Below, one piece after another: positions 32,872 to 41,791 of a stretch of DNA of 64,000 nucleotides. The DNA is taken from positions 62,001-126,000 of the forward strand of contig NZ_PXNP01000103.1 in assembly GCF_003007675.1 (NCBI RefSeq), read 5' to 3'. The notes under the pieces are model-generated. The model did no database searches. It was not told the origin of the DNA and saw only the letters and a program-made list of their open reading frames with translations. The number at the start of each line of letters is the position of its first letter. Position 1 is the stretch's first letter. This DNA comes from Marinobacter fuscus. Its GTDB lineage: Bacteria; Pseudomonadota; Gammaproteobacteria; Pseudomonadales; Oleiphilaceae. Made by a program: the position numbers and the translations under genes.

Positions 32872-35800
32872 ATGATCAGCCCCTGGTTGCTTGTACCCAT
32901 TTCCATCGCCTACATCTCGCTGCTGTTCCTGATAGCCTGGGCAGGCGATCGCCATCCGGGGCTGTATCGCCAGCGGTTCGCCCGAACCCACATCTACGGC
33001 TTATCTCTGGCAGTCTACTTCACGTCCTGGACGTTCTATGGCGCCGTCGGCAGGGCCACACAAGAAGGCCTGGCCTTTCTGCCAATCTACCTTGGCCCGC
33101 TTCTGGTGTTTCTGTTCTTTGCCCCCTTGCTGCGGCGCATTATTTACATCAGCAAACGTAACAACAGCACCTCGATTGCCGACTTTATTGCCTCTCGCTA
33201 CGGTAAATCCCAGCTGCTTGCGGCGATGGTGGCCGTGTTTGCCCTGATCGGCAGCGTACCCTACATCGCCCTGCAGCTTAAGGCGATTGCCCTGGGCTTC
33301 AGCGTGCTGTCCGATACCGGAAACGATCACCAGGGTCTCAGCTCTGCCGCCTGGAACGACTCAGCCTGGTACATCACACTGGCTCTGGCCGTATTTACCA
33401 TACTGTTCGGCACTCGCCACCTGGAATCCACCGAGCATCACCGGGGCATGATCCAGGCGGTTGCTTTCGAATCCCTGATCAAACTTATTGCCTTTGTGGC
33501 CGTGGGGCTGTTTGTGGGTTACGGCCTCTATGAAGGCTTTGGCGACCTGCTGTCGAAAGTGAAGGCCGCAGACCTGACTACAACACTGACCACTGGCTCA
33601 ATAGAAGCACCTGCGTTTCTGACCCAAACTCTGGTCGCAATGCTGGCGATTATCTGTTTACCCCGGCAATTTCATGTCATGGTGGTCGAAAATACCGATC
33701 ACCGGGATTTTGAAGTAGCACGCTGGGCCATGCCGATCTATCTGGTGATTGCCAGCGCTTTCGTTCTGCCGATTGCAGCAGCGGGCCTGCTGCGCGCGCA
33801 GGATTTCGGGATTAACCCGGATATCGTCATTCTGCAGCTGCCAATCATGGCCGGTCAGCACTGGCTTGCGGTGTTCGCCTTTCTTGGGGGTGGCTCTGCA
33901 GCCGCCGCCATGGTGATCGTCTGTTCGGTCGCCATTGCAACTATGGTCAGTAACGAAATCATCATGCCGGGGCTTCTTCGCTTTTTCCGCCCGGGCATGA
34001 ACCGAAGAACTGACCTCAGCTCGCTCCTGCTTGCCATCCGGCGCGTGGCAATTCTGGTGGTCTTGCTAACCGCCTACGGTTTCTATCGCATGGCCGGGGC
34101 CGACTACAGCCTGACCGCCTTCGGCCTGTTATCGTTTGCCGCAGCCGCCCAGTTCGGCCCCGCGCTGGTCGGCGGCATCCTCTGGCGCAGAGGTAATTTC
34201 ACCGGCGCCGCCTGGGGCCTGGGCCTGGGCTTCCTGATGTGGTCCTACACCCTGCTACTGCCAGCCCTGGCCTCTACTGGCTGGATCAACGATACCCTCA
34301 TCGATCAGGGACTGTTCGGCCTGAACTGGACTCGCCCCACTTCCCTGTTCGGCTCCGAGCTGGATCAAATCAGCCACGGTATTCTCTGGAGCCTGGGCAT
34401 CAACACCCTCGCCTATATCCTGCTGTCGCTGCTTACCCGTCAGAGAATCCGGGAAAAGATACAGATTGCTGCCTTTTTTCACGACGCACAACCACGGCAA
34501 GAGAGCGCTCAACATCAGAGCTGGCAGGGTGAAATTCTGATCTCAGACCTGCAGGCACTGACCGACCGGTTTATGGGAGAAGAACGCTCCGAAAGCGTGC
34601 TCCGAAACTATGAGCGCCGCAACGCCATCCGGCTTTACTTGCACCGCCCTGCAACTACGCACCTGATGAAGTACATCGAGCGCCAGCTGGCGTCGGTCAT
34701 TGGCGCATCAACAGCCCGGGTCGTTCTGGAATCCACGCTGACCGGCCGCGACATGCAGATCGAAGACGTGGTCAGTATTGTTGACGAAGCGTCCCAGGCG
34801 ATGACCTTCAGCCGGGAGCTGCTGCAGTCGGCCATAGAAAATATCAGCTTGGGCGTCTCGGTCATCAACCACCAGCAACAACTCGTGGTCTGGAACCAGC
34901 GATATCTAGAGCTGTTTAATTATCCGAAGGGCTATGTTCGTGTAGGCAGGCCGGTTGAAGACCTGATGCGTTATAACCTGACCCACGCCAACCTGTCGGC
35001 CCGACGAATTGACGAAATAGTAGAAAACCGCTGTAACACCATGCGTGACGGCAAGCCCATGTCGTATGAACGGCAACGACCAGATGGAACCGTTGTCCGT
35101 ATCGACGGTAGCCCGATCCCCGGGGGTGGCTACGTAACAACCTTTCAGGACATTACTGCCATGCGCCGGACAGAGCAGGCGCTCAAAGAGACCAACATCT
35201 ATCTGGAGCAAAGGGTACGGGAGAGAACCCAGGAGCTTCAGGTAATCAACGAGCAGATGCTGAAAGCCAAATCCGTCGCCGAGCAGGCCAACCAGAGCAA
35301 AACGCGGTTTCTGGCGTCTGCCAGTCACGACCTGCTACAGCCCCTGAATGCCGCCCGCCTGTTTACGTCTGCCTTGTCCGGAAAGGCTATGGCGAACGAA
35401 ACCCGGGATCTGGTTGACCACATCGACAGTTCCCTGGGCGCTGCAGAAGAAATCATCAGCACGCTACTCGATATATCAAAGCTCGACGCCGGTGCCCTGG
35501 AGCCGGATATCGGCATTTTTCCGGTGAATGACCTGCTACGGCATCTGGCAACGGAATTCTCTGCGATTGCCAAGGATCAGGATCTTGAGCTCCATGTTGT
35601 ACCAAGCTCTGCCTGGATACGCTCGGATGCGAAATTACTGCGACGTGTGGTACAGAACTTCCTGTCAAACGCTATCCGCTATACCGTCAGCGGAAAAATT
35701 TTGCTGGGGTGCCGCAGGCTGAAAGGCCAGCTTAGAATCGAAGTCTGGGATACAGGCCCGGGGATGTCCGAAGACCAGTTGAATCATATTTTCGAAGAGT

Positions 35801-36390
35801 TCCGGCGGTTCCAGCATGGCAGAGACAAAAAAGGGCTGGGGCTGGGACTGGCCATCGTCGAACGAATCAGCGATATGCTGCATCACCCCGTAACAGTTCG
35901 CTCCGTTCAGGGAAAAGGCAGCGTCTTCGGGATCACCGTTCCCGTTGCTCCGGCTGAGCAAAGGAAGGACATCAGCCAGGACAGCCGTCGCAATGCCCGA
36001 CGGGTCTCCAGCCTGGGCGGGCTGCATGTGCTTTGCATCGACAACGATTCGTCTATCCTACAGGGTATGGTTGCACTGCTCAGCAACTGGCGATGCGACG
36101 TAACCGCTGCCGAAAGCCTGCCGGACGCACTGGAGCGCCTTGACGGGCGGCGGCCTGAAATCATCCTGGCGGATTACCAGCTTGACGACAACCAGAACGG
36201 TCTTGACGCCATGGACAGTATCCGCGAAAACCTGGGCGACAGTATTCCGGGTATTCTCATTACTGGCTATATGGCGCCGGAGGTTCGAGACGACGCCGGA
36301 GAAAGGGGGTATCAGGTGCTCTACAAACCCGTTAAACCCGCCGCCCTGCGTGCAATGGTCAATAAACTTCTGAAGCAGAACTGGTCATGA
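32872..36390 (+). CDS. SSS-transporter-fused hybrid histidine kinase (CrbS/MxtR-like)
   Basis: A 1172-residue membrane sensor. Residues 1-525 form a sodium:solute-symporter-like domain with about 13 membrane helices. A linker of STAC-type position (550-640), a PAS domain (about 655-765, NISLGVSVINHQQQLVVWNQ) and a coiled coil (770-810) follow. HisKA has the phosphorylatable H819 (ASASHDLLQPLNAARL), and HATPase_c has NFLSNAIRYT, VWDTGPGMS and KGLGLGLAIVERIS. A C-terminal receiver has D1101 (ILADYQLDD) and K1152. CrbS/MxtR kinases of Vibrio and Pseudomonas control acetate metabolism; I infer a similar role. The stop overlaps the next gene by ATGA. A usual LuxR-type partner is not adjacent; a REC-TPR protein takes its place. 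Confidence 0.93.
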   Translation: MISPWLLVPISIAYISLLFLIAWAGDRHPGLYRQRFARTHIYGLSLAVYFTSWTFYGAVGRATQEGLAFLPIYLGPLLVFLFFAPLLRRIIYISKRNNSTSIADFIASRYGKSQLLAAMVAVFALIGSVPYIALQLKAIALGFSVLSDTGNDHQGLSSAAWNDSAWYITLALAVFTILFGTRHLESTEHHRGMIQAVAFESLIKLIAFVAVGLFVGYGLYEGFGDLLSKVKAADLTTTLTTGSIEAPAFLTQTLVAMLAIICLPRQFHVMVVENTDHRDFEVARWAMPIYLVIASAFVLPIAAAGLLRAQDFGINPDIVILQLPIMAGQHWLAVFAFLGGGSAAAAMVIVCSVAIATMVSNEIIMPGLLRFFRPGMNRRTDLSSLLLAIRRVAILVVLLTAYGFYRMAGADYSLTAFGLLSFAAAAQFGPALVGGILWRRGNFTGAAWGLGLGFLMWSYTLLLPALASTGWINDTLIDQGLFGLNWTRPTSLFGSELDQISHGILWSLGINTLAYILLSLLTRQRIREKIQIAAFFHDAQPRQESAQHQSWQGEILISDLQALTDRFMGEERSESVLRNYERRNAIRLYLHRPATTHLMKYIERQLASVIGASTARVVLESTLTGRDMQIEDVVSIVDEASQAMTFSRELLQSAIENISLGVSVINHQQQLVVWNQRYLELFNYPKGYVRVGRPVEDLMRYNLTHANLSARRIDEIVENRCNTMRDGKPMSYERQRPDGTVVRIDGSPIPGGGYVTTFQDITAMRRTEQALKETNIYLEQRVRERTQELQVINEQMLKAKSVAEQANQSKTRFLASASHDLLQPLNAARLFTSALSGKAMANETRDLVDHIDSSLGAAEEIISTLLDISKLDAGALEPDIGIFPVNDLLRHLATEFSAIAKDQDLELHVVPSSAWIRSDAKLLRRVVQNFLSNAIRYTVSGKILLGCRRLKGQLRIEVWDTGPGMSEDQLNHIFEEFRRFQHGRDKKGLGLGLAIVERISDMLHHPVTVRSVQGKGSVFGITVPVAPAEQRKDISQDSRRNARRVSSLGGLHVLCIDNDSSILQGMVALLSNWRCDVTAAESLPDALERLDGRRPEIILADYQLDDNQNGLDAMDSIRENLGDSIPGILITGYMAPEVRDDAGERGYQVLYKPVKPAALRAMVNKLLKQNWS

Positions 36391-38027
36391 TGCAAAATCT
36401 GCGGAAAGACAGCGTAAACCCCTTTGGTAAACTGACCTTTCTGGTGGTAGACGACTTCGAGAACTTCCGGCTGTCCATGCGGCAGATGCTTCGCAGTTGC
36501 GGCGCTGACAAAATCGAGCTGGTTGCTCACGGTGGCCCGGCAATCCAGTACTGCACCTACAATCACGTAGACGTGGTACTGTGCGACTACAATCTTGGCG
36601 ACGGCAAGAACGGCCAGCATGTGCTTGAAGAATTACGGCACAAGAAACTGTTAAAGCGCTCTTCACTCTTTTTGATGGTAACCGCAGAAACATCGAAGGA
36701 AATGGTGATGGGAGCCAGGGAATACCAGCCAGATGCCTACCTGACCAAGCCAATCAACCGGGCCATGCTCGATAAACGCCTGGGCAGTCTTATCCGACAG
36801 CGCAACGCCCTGCTTCCTGTCACCCGTGAAATAGACCGGGAAAACTACCCGGAAGCCATCACCATGTGCCTTCAGGCACTGCCACAACAGCCAAGGTACA
36901 AGACCTGGCTGATGAAAACCCTCGGCGAACTGTATTGTCAGGTAGGTGATCTGGCACACGCACAAAAGATTTACGACGACGTCCTTAACCAGAGAGAGCT
37001 ATCCTGGGCTCGTCTGGGCAAGTGTAAAATCCTGTTGGCAAACCGCAGCCTCGACCAGGCTGTTGACAGCCTCAAAGCCCTGATTGAGAAGCACCCGGAT
37101 TATATGGAGGCCTACGATCTTCTGGCTGAAGGGCTGGAGCAACAGGGCAAAGCACTGCAAGCACAAAAGGTTCTTGAGAAAGCAGCTGAACACTCACCGA
37201 ATGCACTTTTGCGCCAGAAGCACCTGGCTGAAGTGGCTGGAGCCAACCAGGACATAGACACTGCAACCCAGGCATGGCGCCAGACAGTATCATTAGGCAC
37301 CCACTCCATCCATGACAGTGCCGGGCATTACCTGTCGCTGGCACAAAGCCTGTCTGACCTGAGTGAAGGTAATCTTGATGAGGAGGGTGCCGAAAAAGCC
37401 AATGAGGCCGTTAACGTCCTGGCACGAATGCAGAAGCGTTTTCCAGATGACGAAAACCTTGACCTGAGAAGTCGGATTATTGAATGCCGCGTACACGCAG
37501 GCCAGGGTCAGAACCAGGAGGCAGAGCGCATTTTGCAGGAAATCACTCCCCGGCTTGAACCCATTACCGGGTTTTCAGCCGAGGTAGGTGTCGACTTTGC
37601 CAAAACGCTTTTTCGTATGAATCAAGCCACGCGGGCCAGACAACTATTATCCGAATTGGCCGCATACTATGAAGACCAACCCGATGTACTGCAAAAAATC
37701 GAAAGCCTGATGGATGAGCCGGTCGGCTTCAGGCAAAAGCTTGAGGCCCGCGGGCTCAACCGTGACGGCATACGGGCATTCGAGTCCGGAGACCTTAACG
37801 CAGCCGTGGAGGCCTTCCAGAACGCTTTGACTATCGTTCCTGACCATGCCGCTCTGAACCTCAACCTGGTGCAGGTAATGATGAAGCAGCACGACGAATA
37901 CCCGGAACCCGCTATTCTGGCCACCTGTAAACGCCACCTGGATACCCTCAAGGGTTTGCCTGAGCAACATCGCCAGCACAGGCGTTACCTGGCTCTCCAG
38001 CGCAAACTGCAAGGACTGATGCAATGA
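36387..38027 (+). CDS. Response regulator with C-terminal TPR repeats
   Basis: A 546-residue protein with an N-terminal receiver domain: acidic pair D22/D23 (LVVDDFENFR), phospho-acceptor D67 (VVLCDYNLGDG), T99 and K121 (LTKP). After a linker comes a long helical array of tetratricopeptide-like repeats (about 140-540; e.g. AHAQKIYDDVLNQRELSWARLGKC and ALNLNLVQVMMKQHDEYPEP). It has no DNA-binding domain, so it must act through protein contacts. It overlaps both its neighbours by four bases and is evidently made in step with the two kinases. Confidence 0.9.
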   Translation: MMQNLRKDSVNPFGKLTFLVVDDFENFRLSMRQMLRSCGADKIELVAHGGPAIQYCTYNHVDVVLCDYNLGDGKNGQHVLEELRHKKLLKRSSLFLMVTAETSKEMVMGAREYQPDAYLTKPINRAMLDKRLGSLIRQRNALLPVTREIDRENYPEAITMCLQALPQQPRYKTWLMKTLGELYCQVGDLAHAQKIYDDVLNQRELSWARLGKCKILLANRSLDQAVDSLKALIEKHPDYMEAYDLLAEGLEQQGKALQAQKVLEKAAEHSPNALLRQKHLAEVAGANQDIDTATQAWRQTVSLGTHSIHDSAGHYLSLAQSLSDLSEGNLDEEGAEKANEAVNVLARMQKRFPDDENLDLRSRIIECRVHAGQGQNQEAERILQEITPRLEPITGFSAEVGVDFAKTLFRMNQATRARQLLSELAAYYEDQPDVLQKIESLMDEPVGFRQKLEARGLNRDGIRAFESGDLNAAVEAFQNALTIVPDHAALNLNLVQVMMKQHDEYPEPAILATCKRHLDTLKGLPEQHRQHRRYLALQRKLQGLMQ

Positions 38028-38704
38028 CCGATCCGAACATTGACTTTTCCATGGTTCTGGCTTCGGCCGTTCACGACATGAAGAACTCGCTGGGGATGCT
38101 GTTAAACAGTCTGGATGAACTTCGGATAGAGCATGAGCCTGCGTTGGTCGGTTCCAACAAGTTCAACATGCTGCAATATGAAGCAGAGCGCATGCACAAC
38201 GATCTCGTGCAACTTCTGGGCATCTACCGACTGGGTGAGAACAACCTGTCTGCCCACATTGATGAGCATTACGTACCGGATTTTCTGGCCGAGCACCTGG
38301 CCCGACATACACCCCTGCTGGAGGGCCTTGGTATTGACTATGCCATTGATGCGGCTGACATCAATGGGTTCTTCGACGAAGACCTGCTGACCGGCGTACT
38401 CAACAATACGATCAACAACGCTATCCGATACACCAAAAGTAAAATTCTGCTCACCGCCCGACAAGAAGATCATGAACTTGTCATCGGTGTTGAGGATGAT
38501 GGCCAGGGTTACCCGGCCAGTATGCAGCACAGTGGCACGCCCGACTTTAAATCGCTCGATTTCAAAACCGGTAACACCAGCCTGGGGCTTTTCTTTGCCT
38601 CTTCAGTTGCGGTTCTTCACCAGAACGGTGATCGCACAGGACGTATCGCGCTACACAACGGCGGCACTCTCGGCGGCGGTGTATTTGAAATACGACTGCC
38701 TTGA
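38024..38704 (+). CDS. Small soluble histidine kinase
   Basis: A 226-residue cytoplasmic kinase with no sensor domain. A HisKA-like helix pair carries H17 (ASAVHDMKNSLGMLL). The HATPase_c part shows the N box NNTINNAIRYT (127-137), G1 EDDGQGYP (157-164) and G2 GNTSLGLFFAS (183-193). Lacking a sensory input, it probably works with the REC-TPR protein encoded by the overlapping gene (ATGA), as kinase or phosphatase. Its 3' end is followed by a degraded intron in the opposite orientation. Confidence 0.88.
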   Translation: MTDPNIDFSMVLASAVHDMKNSLGMLLNSLDELRIEHEPALVGSNKFNMLQYEAERMHNDLVQLLGIYRLGENNLSAHIDEHYVPDFLAEHLARHTPLLEGLGIDYAIDAADINGFFDEDLLTGVLNNTINNAIRYTKSKILLTARQEDHELVIGVEDDGQGYPASMQHSGTPDFKSLDFKTGNTSLGLFFASSVAVLHQNGDRTGRIALHNGGTLGGGVFEIRLP

Positions 38705-38749
38705 TTACCCGTCTCCATCGGGAATCCTGACGTCCAGAAAATAGAAGTT

Positions 38750-39218
38750 TCGGCAGCATATGCTGCATGGGTGTTTTAAAGCCCAAAATATCGGTCATTC
38801 CGGTTTTCTCCTCCACGCGGTTACCAGGCTTCTCAGGCCGGAATTTCCACACTACTACGACTTCATCTGCCACCTCGCCCCCACATCGATCTTGGCTTTC
38901 GCCTTGGCGCCATGTGCCCTGAGTTCAGGGTGCGGGGTCAGGCTTCCCCGGTTACTGCAGCGGCTCCCTGCAAGATAATCCATCCTCAAACACGTTCTAC
39001 CACTGACCGAGTATCGGGCTTCGCGCAATTTTGCACGCTTACCACCGGTAGACCGCCGAATCAGGTTCGCTCTCGCTATGTTCATCCTGCTTCCTATGGC
39101 TTCCTTCAGACCCCGCCGTTGGCCAGCGGCGCCCTTGCCAGTCGGATTGTCTTCCCCTCGGCCGGGGTGACGCCACCTTCTTTCAGGTGGCCGGGTTTGC
39201 CAGCTTCGCCGGGCAAAC
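38750..39218 (-). mobile_element. 5' remnant of a group IIC intron (domains I-III), no reverse transcriptase or 3' domains
   Basis: The 555-base gap between the small kinase and ppiD is filled by this element. Read on the minus strand from 39218 it begins GTTTGCCCGGC, one base from the class start GTGTGCCCGGC. It has the domain I motif CAAGGGCGCC followed by GTCTGAAGGAAGCC (39111-39098), and ends its ribozyme part with CAGATGAAGTCGTAGTAG (38869-38852), the conserved domain III segment. All match in order the group IIC ribozymes I know, such as that of Oceanobacillus iheyensis. It begins directly after the T run of the ppiD terminator, the favoured IIC target. An AGGAG site and ATG (38798) then start a short frame resembling the beginning of the intron protein (MTDILGFKTPMQHMLPKLL), but no reverse transcriptase and no domain V follow: the 3' part is deleted. 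Confidence 0.72.
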
Positions 39219-39245
39219 AAAAAAAGACCCCGAGGGGTCTTTTTT
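39219..39245. terminator. Bidirectional terminator of ppiD
   Basis: Stem GACCCC/GGGGTC extended by A-T pairs, with seven A and six T on its two sides. It serves ppiD (minus) and can also stop transcription from the kinase operon (plus). On its minus-strand T run begins the intron remnant. Confidence 0.88.
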
Positions 39246-39259
39246 ATCTCGCAGATCGC

Positions 39260-41110
39260 TTAGTTGCGCTCCACTTCAGCCGTATTCCGCAGATACTGCT
39301 GGTAGGCTGTGTATTCACGCTGCCCTTCCAGTTGTGCCAGGAACTGCTGCAACTGCTGATACTCTGCCGCCTCGGGATCGGCTTCACCCTCATTCACCGC
39401 ATCAAGCACAATGACTGCCGCCTGATTACCACTCACCACCCGGCCAATCGTCGGTGCATCGTCGCCCGGGCGCGCCATGGCGAACACCTGCTCTACCACC
39501 GCCGGGCTCAGATTTGAGGCATTGCGACCCTGAGCCTCAAAGATCTGCCACCCTGCGCCATCCAGATCATTAACAGCCCCACCCTCGAGCTCCGCAACCA
39601 TCTCGTCAGCTCGGGCTGCCAAAGCCTCGCGGGTCTTTCGTGCGACCAGCGCAGAACGTATATCCTGTTCCACCTCGGCCAGATCCAGTTGCCGCGACTC
39701 ATGATACTCGGTCACCCGGGCAACAACAGAAACACTGTCACCCACGTCAATCAGCTCGGTATTGTAACCTTCGCTCAGGACGTCCTCAGAGAACAGCTGG
39801 CGCACCAGACCGGCGTGATCAAAAGGCGCCACTCCGCCATCTCGGGTAATACCCTCAGCCTGACGGATTTCCAGCCCCAGCTCACTGGCCGGGCCTTTCA
39901 GGTCGTCCGCGGCATAGGCCGCATCTGCCAATTGCGCGCGAATTTCCGCAAACCTTTCACCAGCCCGCTCCTGGGCAAGCTCATCTTGCAACTGCTCACG
40001 AAGCTCAGCAAAGGACGGCACATCGGAGCGACGCACATCGTCCAGCCGGATCAAGTGCAGGCCAAAGGTCGTTTCCACTGGCTCCGACACCTGGCCGGGC
40101 TCCAGTGCAAACAGCGCATTCTCGAAGGCTTCGTCGTAAACACCACGACCAGCGTAACCGAGATCACCACCCTCACGGGCCGACACGGTATCGAGAGAGT
40201 AGGCTTCTGCCAGTTTTTCAAACGACTCCCCTGCCGCCAGCTTTTCCCGGATTTCTGCCAGCGTCGCCTGAGCCTCAGATCCAGCCTCTATCAGAATGTG
40301 AGAAGCACGACGCTCTTCCCGGGCGTAGGCTTCGGAGCGCTGATCGTAATAGGCTTGCAGATCACCCTCGGAGATCTCGATAGACTCTGCCAGCACTCCG
40401 CGAGACAAGGTGATATAAGCAGCATCCACCTGTTCCGGCTTACGGAAGAGGGATTTGTTTTCCTCATAATAAGACTCGACGTCCGCCTCGGACACCTCTA
40501 CCTGTGCAGCCACGCTGCCTGCATCAAGTATCTGAACCCGGAAATCGCGGGTCTGGTTCTGGATGGCCAGCAGGTGGGCAATATTCTCCGGCGCCATCAC
40601 GCCGGTCTGGGCAATGGCCGCCCGAATCTGATTTACCACATAGTTCTTGCGCATGCTTTCGCGAAATTCCGCAACACCCATACCGGCATTTCGAACCGTC
40701 GCAACAAACCGATCCCGGTTGAACACTCCATCTACCTGGAACTGAGGCATCTGGGTAATCAACGCATCAATATCAGCATCGGTGAGTTCCAGGCCCTGGT
40801 TTTCAGCATCCTGGGTCAGCACCGCTTCGCGAATCAAAGCGTCAAGAACATCCTTCCGGATCTGGTCTTCGTTAAGCAACGACGGATCCGGACTCTCCAT
40901 CTGCATCAGGCGCTGCTGGCTTTCCAGTTGCACAGTCCGGAGAAACTCTCTCTCGGTTATCTCTTTTCCGTTCACCGTGGCCACCTCGGGCTCACCGGTA
41001 AAGCCACCGATAATCGCGTCCATCCCCCAGATCGACAGCGACACTATCAGAAGGCCAACGATAACCTTGGCGATCGTACTCTGGGCGTTATCCCGAATAT
41101 CTTGAAGCAT
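39260..41110 (-). CDS. ppiD: PpiD-like periplasmic folding factor (SurA_N + PpiC domains)
   Basis: A 616-residue inner-membrane-anchored chaperone. One N-terminal membrane segment (about 15-32, KVIVGLLIVSLSIWGMDAI) is followed by a SurA-N-like chaperone region (VNGKEITEREFLRTVQLE). A PpiC/parvulin domain covers about 266-355 (RRASHILIEAGSEAQATLAEI, GGDLGYAGRGVYDEAFENALF), and a long C-terminal chaperone part follows. In E. coli PpiD sits at the exit of the Sec translocon. The lon-hupB-ppiD order is that of E. coli. Confidence 0.95.
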   Translation of the reverse strand: MLQDIRDNAQSTIAKVIVGLLIVSLSIWGMDAIIGGFTGEPEVATVNGKEITEREFLRTVQLESQQRLMQMESPDPSLLNEDQIRKDVLDALIREAVLTQDAENQGLELTDADIDALITQMPQFQVDGVFNRDRFVATVRNAGMGVAEFRESMRKNYVVNQIRAAIAQTGVMAPENIAHLLAIQNQTRDFRVQILDAGSVAAQVEVSEADVESYYEENKSLFRKPEQVDAAYITLSRGVLAESIEISEGDLQAYYDQRSEAYAREERRASHILIEAGSEAQATLAEIREKLAAGESFEKLAEAYSLDTVSAREGGDLGYAGRGVYDEAFENALFALEPGQVSEPVETTFGLHLIRLDDVRRSDVPSFAELREQLQDELAQERAGERFAEIRAQLADAAYAADDLKGPASELGLEIRQAEGITRDGGVAPFDHAGLVRQLFSEDVLSEGYNTELIDVGDSVSVVARVTEYHESRQLDLAEVEQDIRSALVARKTREALAARADEMVAELEGGAVNDLDGAGWQIFEAQGRNASNLSPAVVEQVFAMARPGDDAPTIGRVVSGNQAAVIVLDAVNEGEADPEAAEYQQLQQFLAQLEGQREYTAYQQYLRNTAEVERN

Positions 41111-41203
41111 GTTGTTCTCAAATCCCTGTTCAAGGTTCTGCTGTGGGTAGTACGGGCTTTTGGTAGTACTGAGGGAGGTCTGTCGCAGCTACCACTAACA
41201 CGC

Positions 41204-41233
41204 AAAAAGGCGCACCCTGCCGGAATGCGCCTT
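41204..41233 (-). terminator. Rho-independent terminator of hupB
   Basis: Minus-strand stem AAGGCGCA / TGCGCCTT with an 11-nt loop, followed by TTTTT, 49 bases past the hupB stop. Confidence 0.8.
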
Positions 41234-41281
41234 GGATTCTTGCGGCAGCCTCTGAGCGGACAACTGCCGTAAAAAAAACCG

Positions 41282-41554
41282 TTACTTAACGGCGTCTTTC
41301 AGGGCCTTACCTGCCTTGAATCCGGGCACTTTAGAGGCCGGAATCTGGATTTCTTTACCAGTCTGCGGGTTGCGACCGGTACGGGCTGCACGCTCTTTTA
41401 CAGAGAAGGTGCCAAAGCCGATCAGGGTAACCTGGTCGCCATCTTTAAGAGCACCGGTGATGGAGTTGGTCATGGCATCCAGCGCACGGCCAGCTGCGGC
41501 TTTGGAGATGTCTGCGGACTCTGCAATTGCATCGATCAGTTCGGACTTGTTCAC
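41282..41554 (-). CDS. hupB: DNA-binding protein HU-beta
   Basis: A 90-residue nucleoid protein: dimerisation helices at the N-terminus ([19 protein letters not shown]) and the DNA-binding beta arms with the HU signature [22 protein letters not shown]. Proline 63 and the surrounding basic arm are intact. It starts at GTG with GAAGGGG as Shine-Dalgarno. A strong promoter 190-220 bases upstream gives it a long 5' UTR. Confidence 0.98.
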   Translation of the reverse strand: MNKSELIDAIAESADISKAAAGRALDAMTNSITGALKDGDQVTLIGFGTFSVKERAARTGRNPQTGKEIQIPASKVPGFKAGKALKDAVK

Positions 41555-41746
41555 ACTAAACCCCTTCGATTTCAGGTTGAAGATGTTATAGATCGGTTAT
41601 TTTTTCGCGGACGTTCTCGACTATCGCACAAGCGATGGGAGAATTCCATTCTTCAGTTTTTTTATTCCTTGCGGCAGTTAACCGATAGTCGGAATAGGCA
41701 CTTACTGCGCGGGAGCCCTTGATATTGGCTGCTTCACGGCGAAACA

Positions 41747-41776
41747 GTTATACCAACGGGCTCTCTGGCGTGTCAA
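41747..41776 (-). promoter_or_regulatory. Sigma-70 promoter of hupB
   Basis: TTGACA (41776-41771), 18 bases, TATAAC (41752-41747), with TG one base before the -10 (extended -10). It lies in the lon-hupB gap on the minus strand. Transcription would start near 41740, giving a leader of about 185 bases. Confidence 0.7.
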
Positions 41777-41791
41777 CAATTCATCCCGGGT

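Noticed and set aside
38855..39220. 121-codon minus-strand frame and a 201-codon plus-strand frame (38912-39517) between the small kinase and ppiD
   Set aside because: Both read through the intron ribozyme; their sequence is explained by conserved RNA motifs, and the plus frame continues antisense into ppiD.
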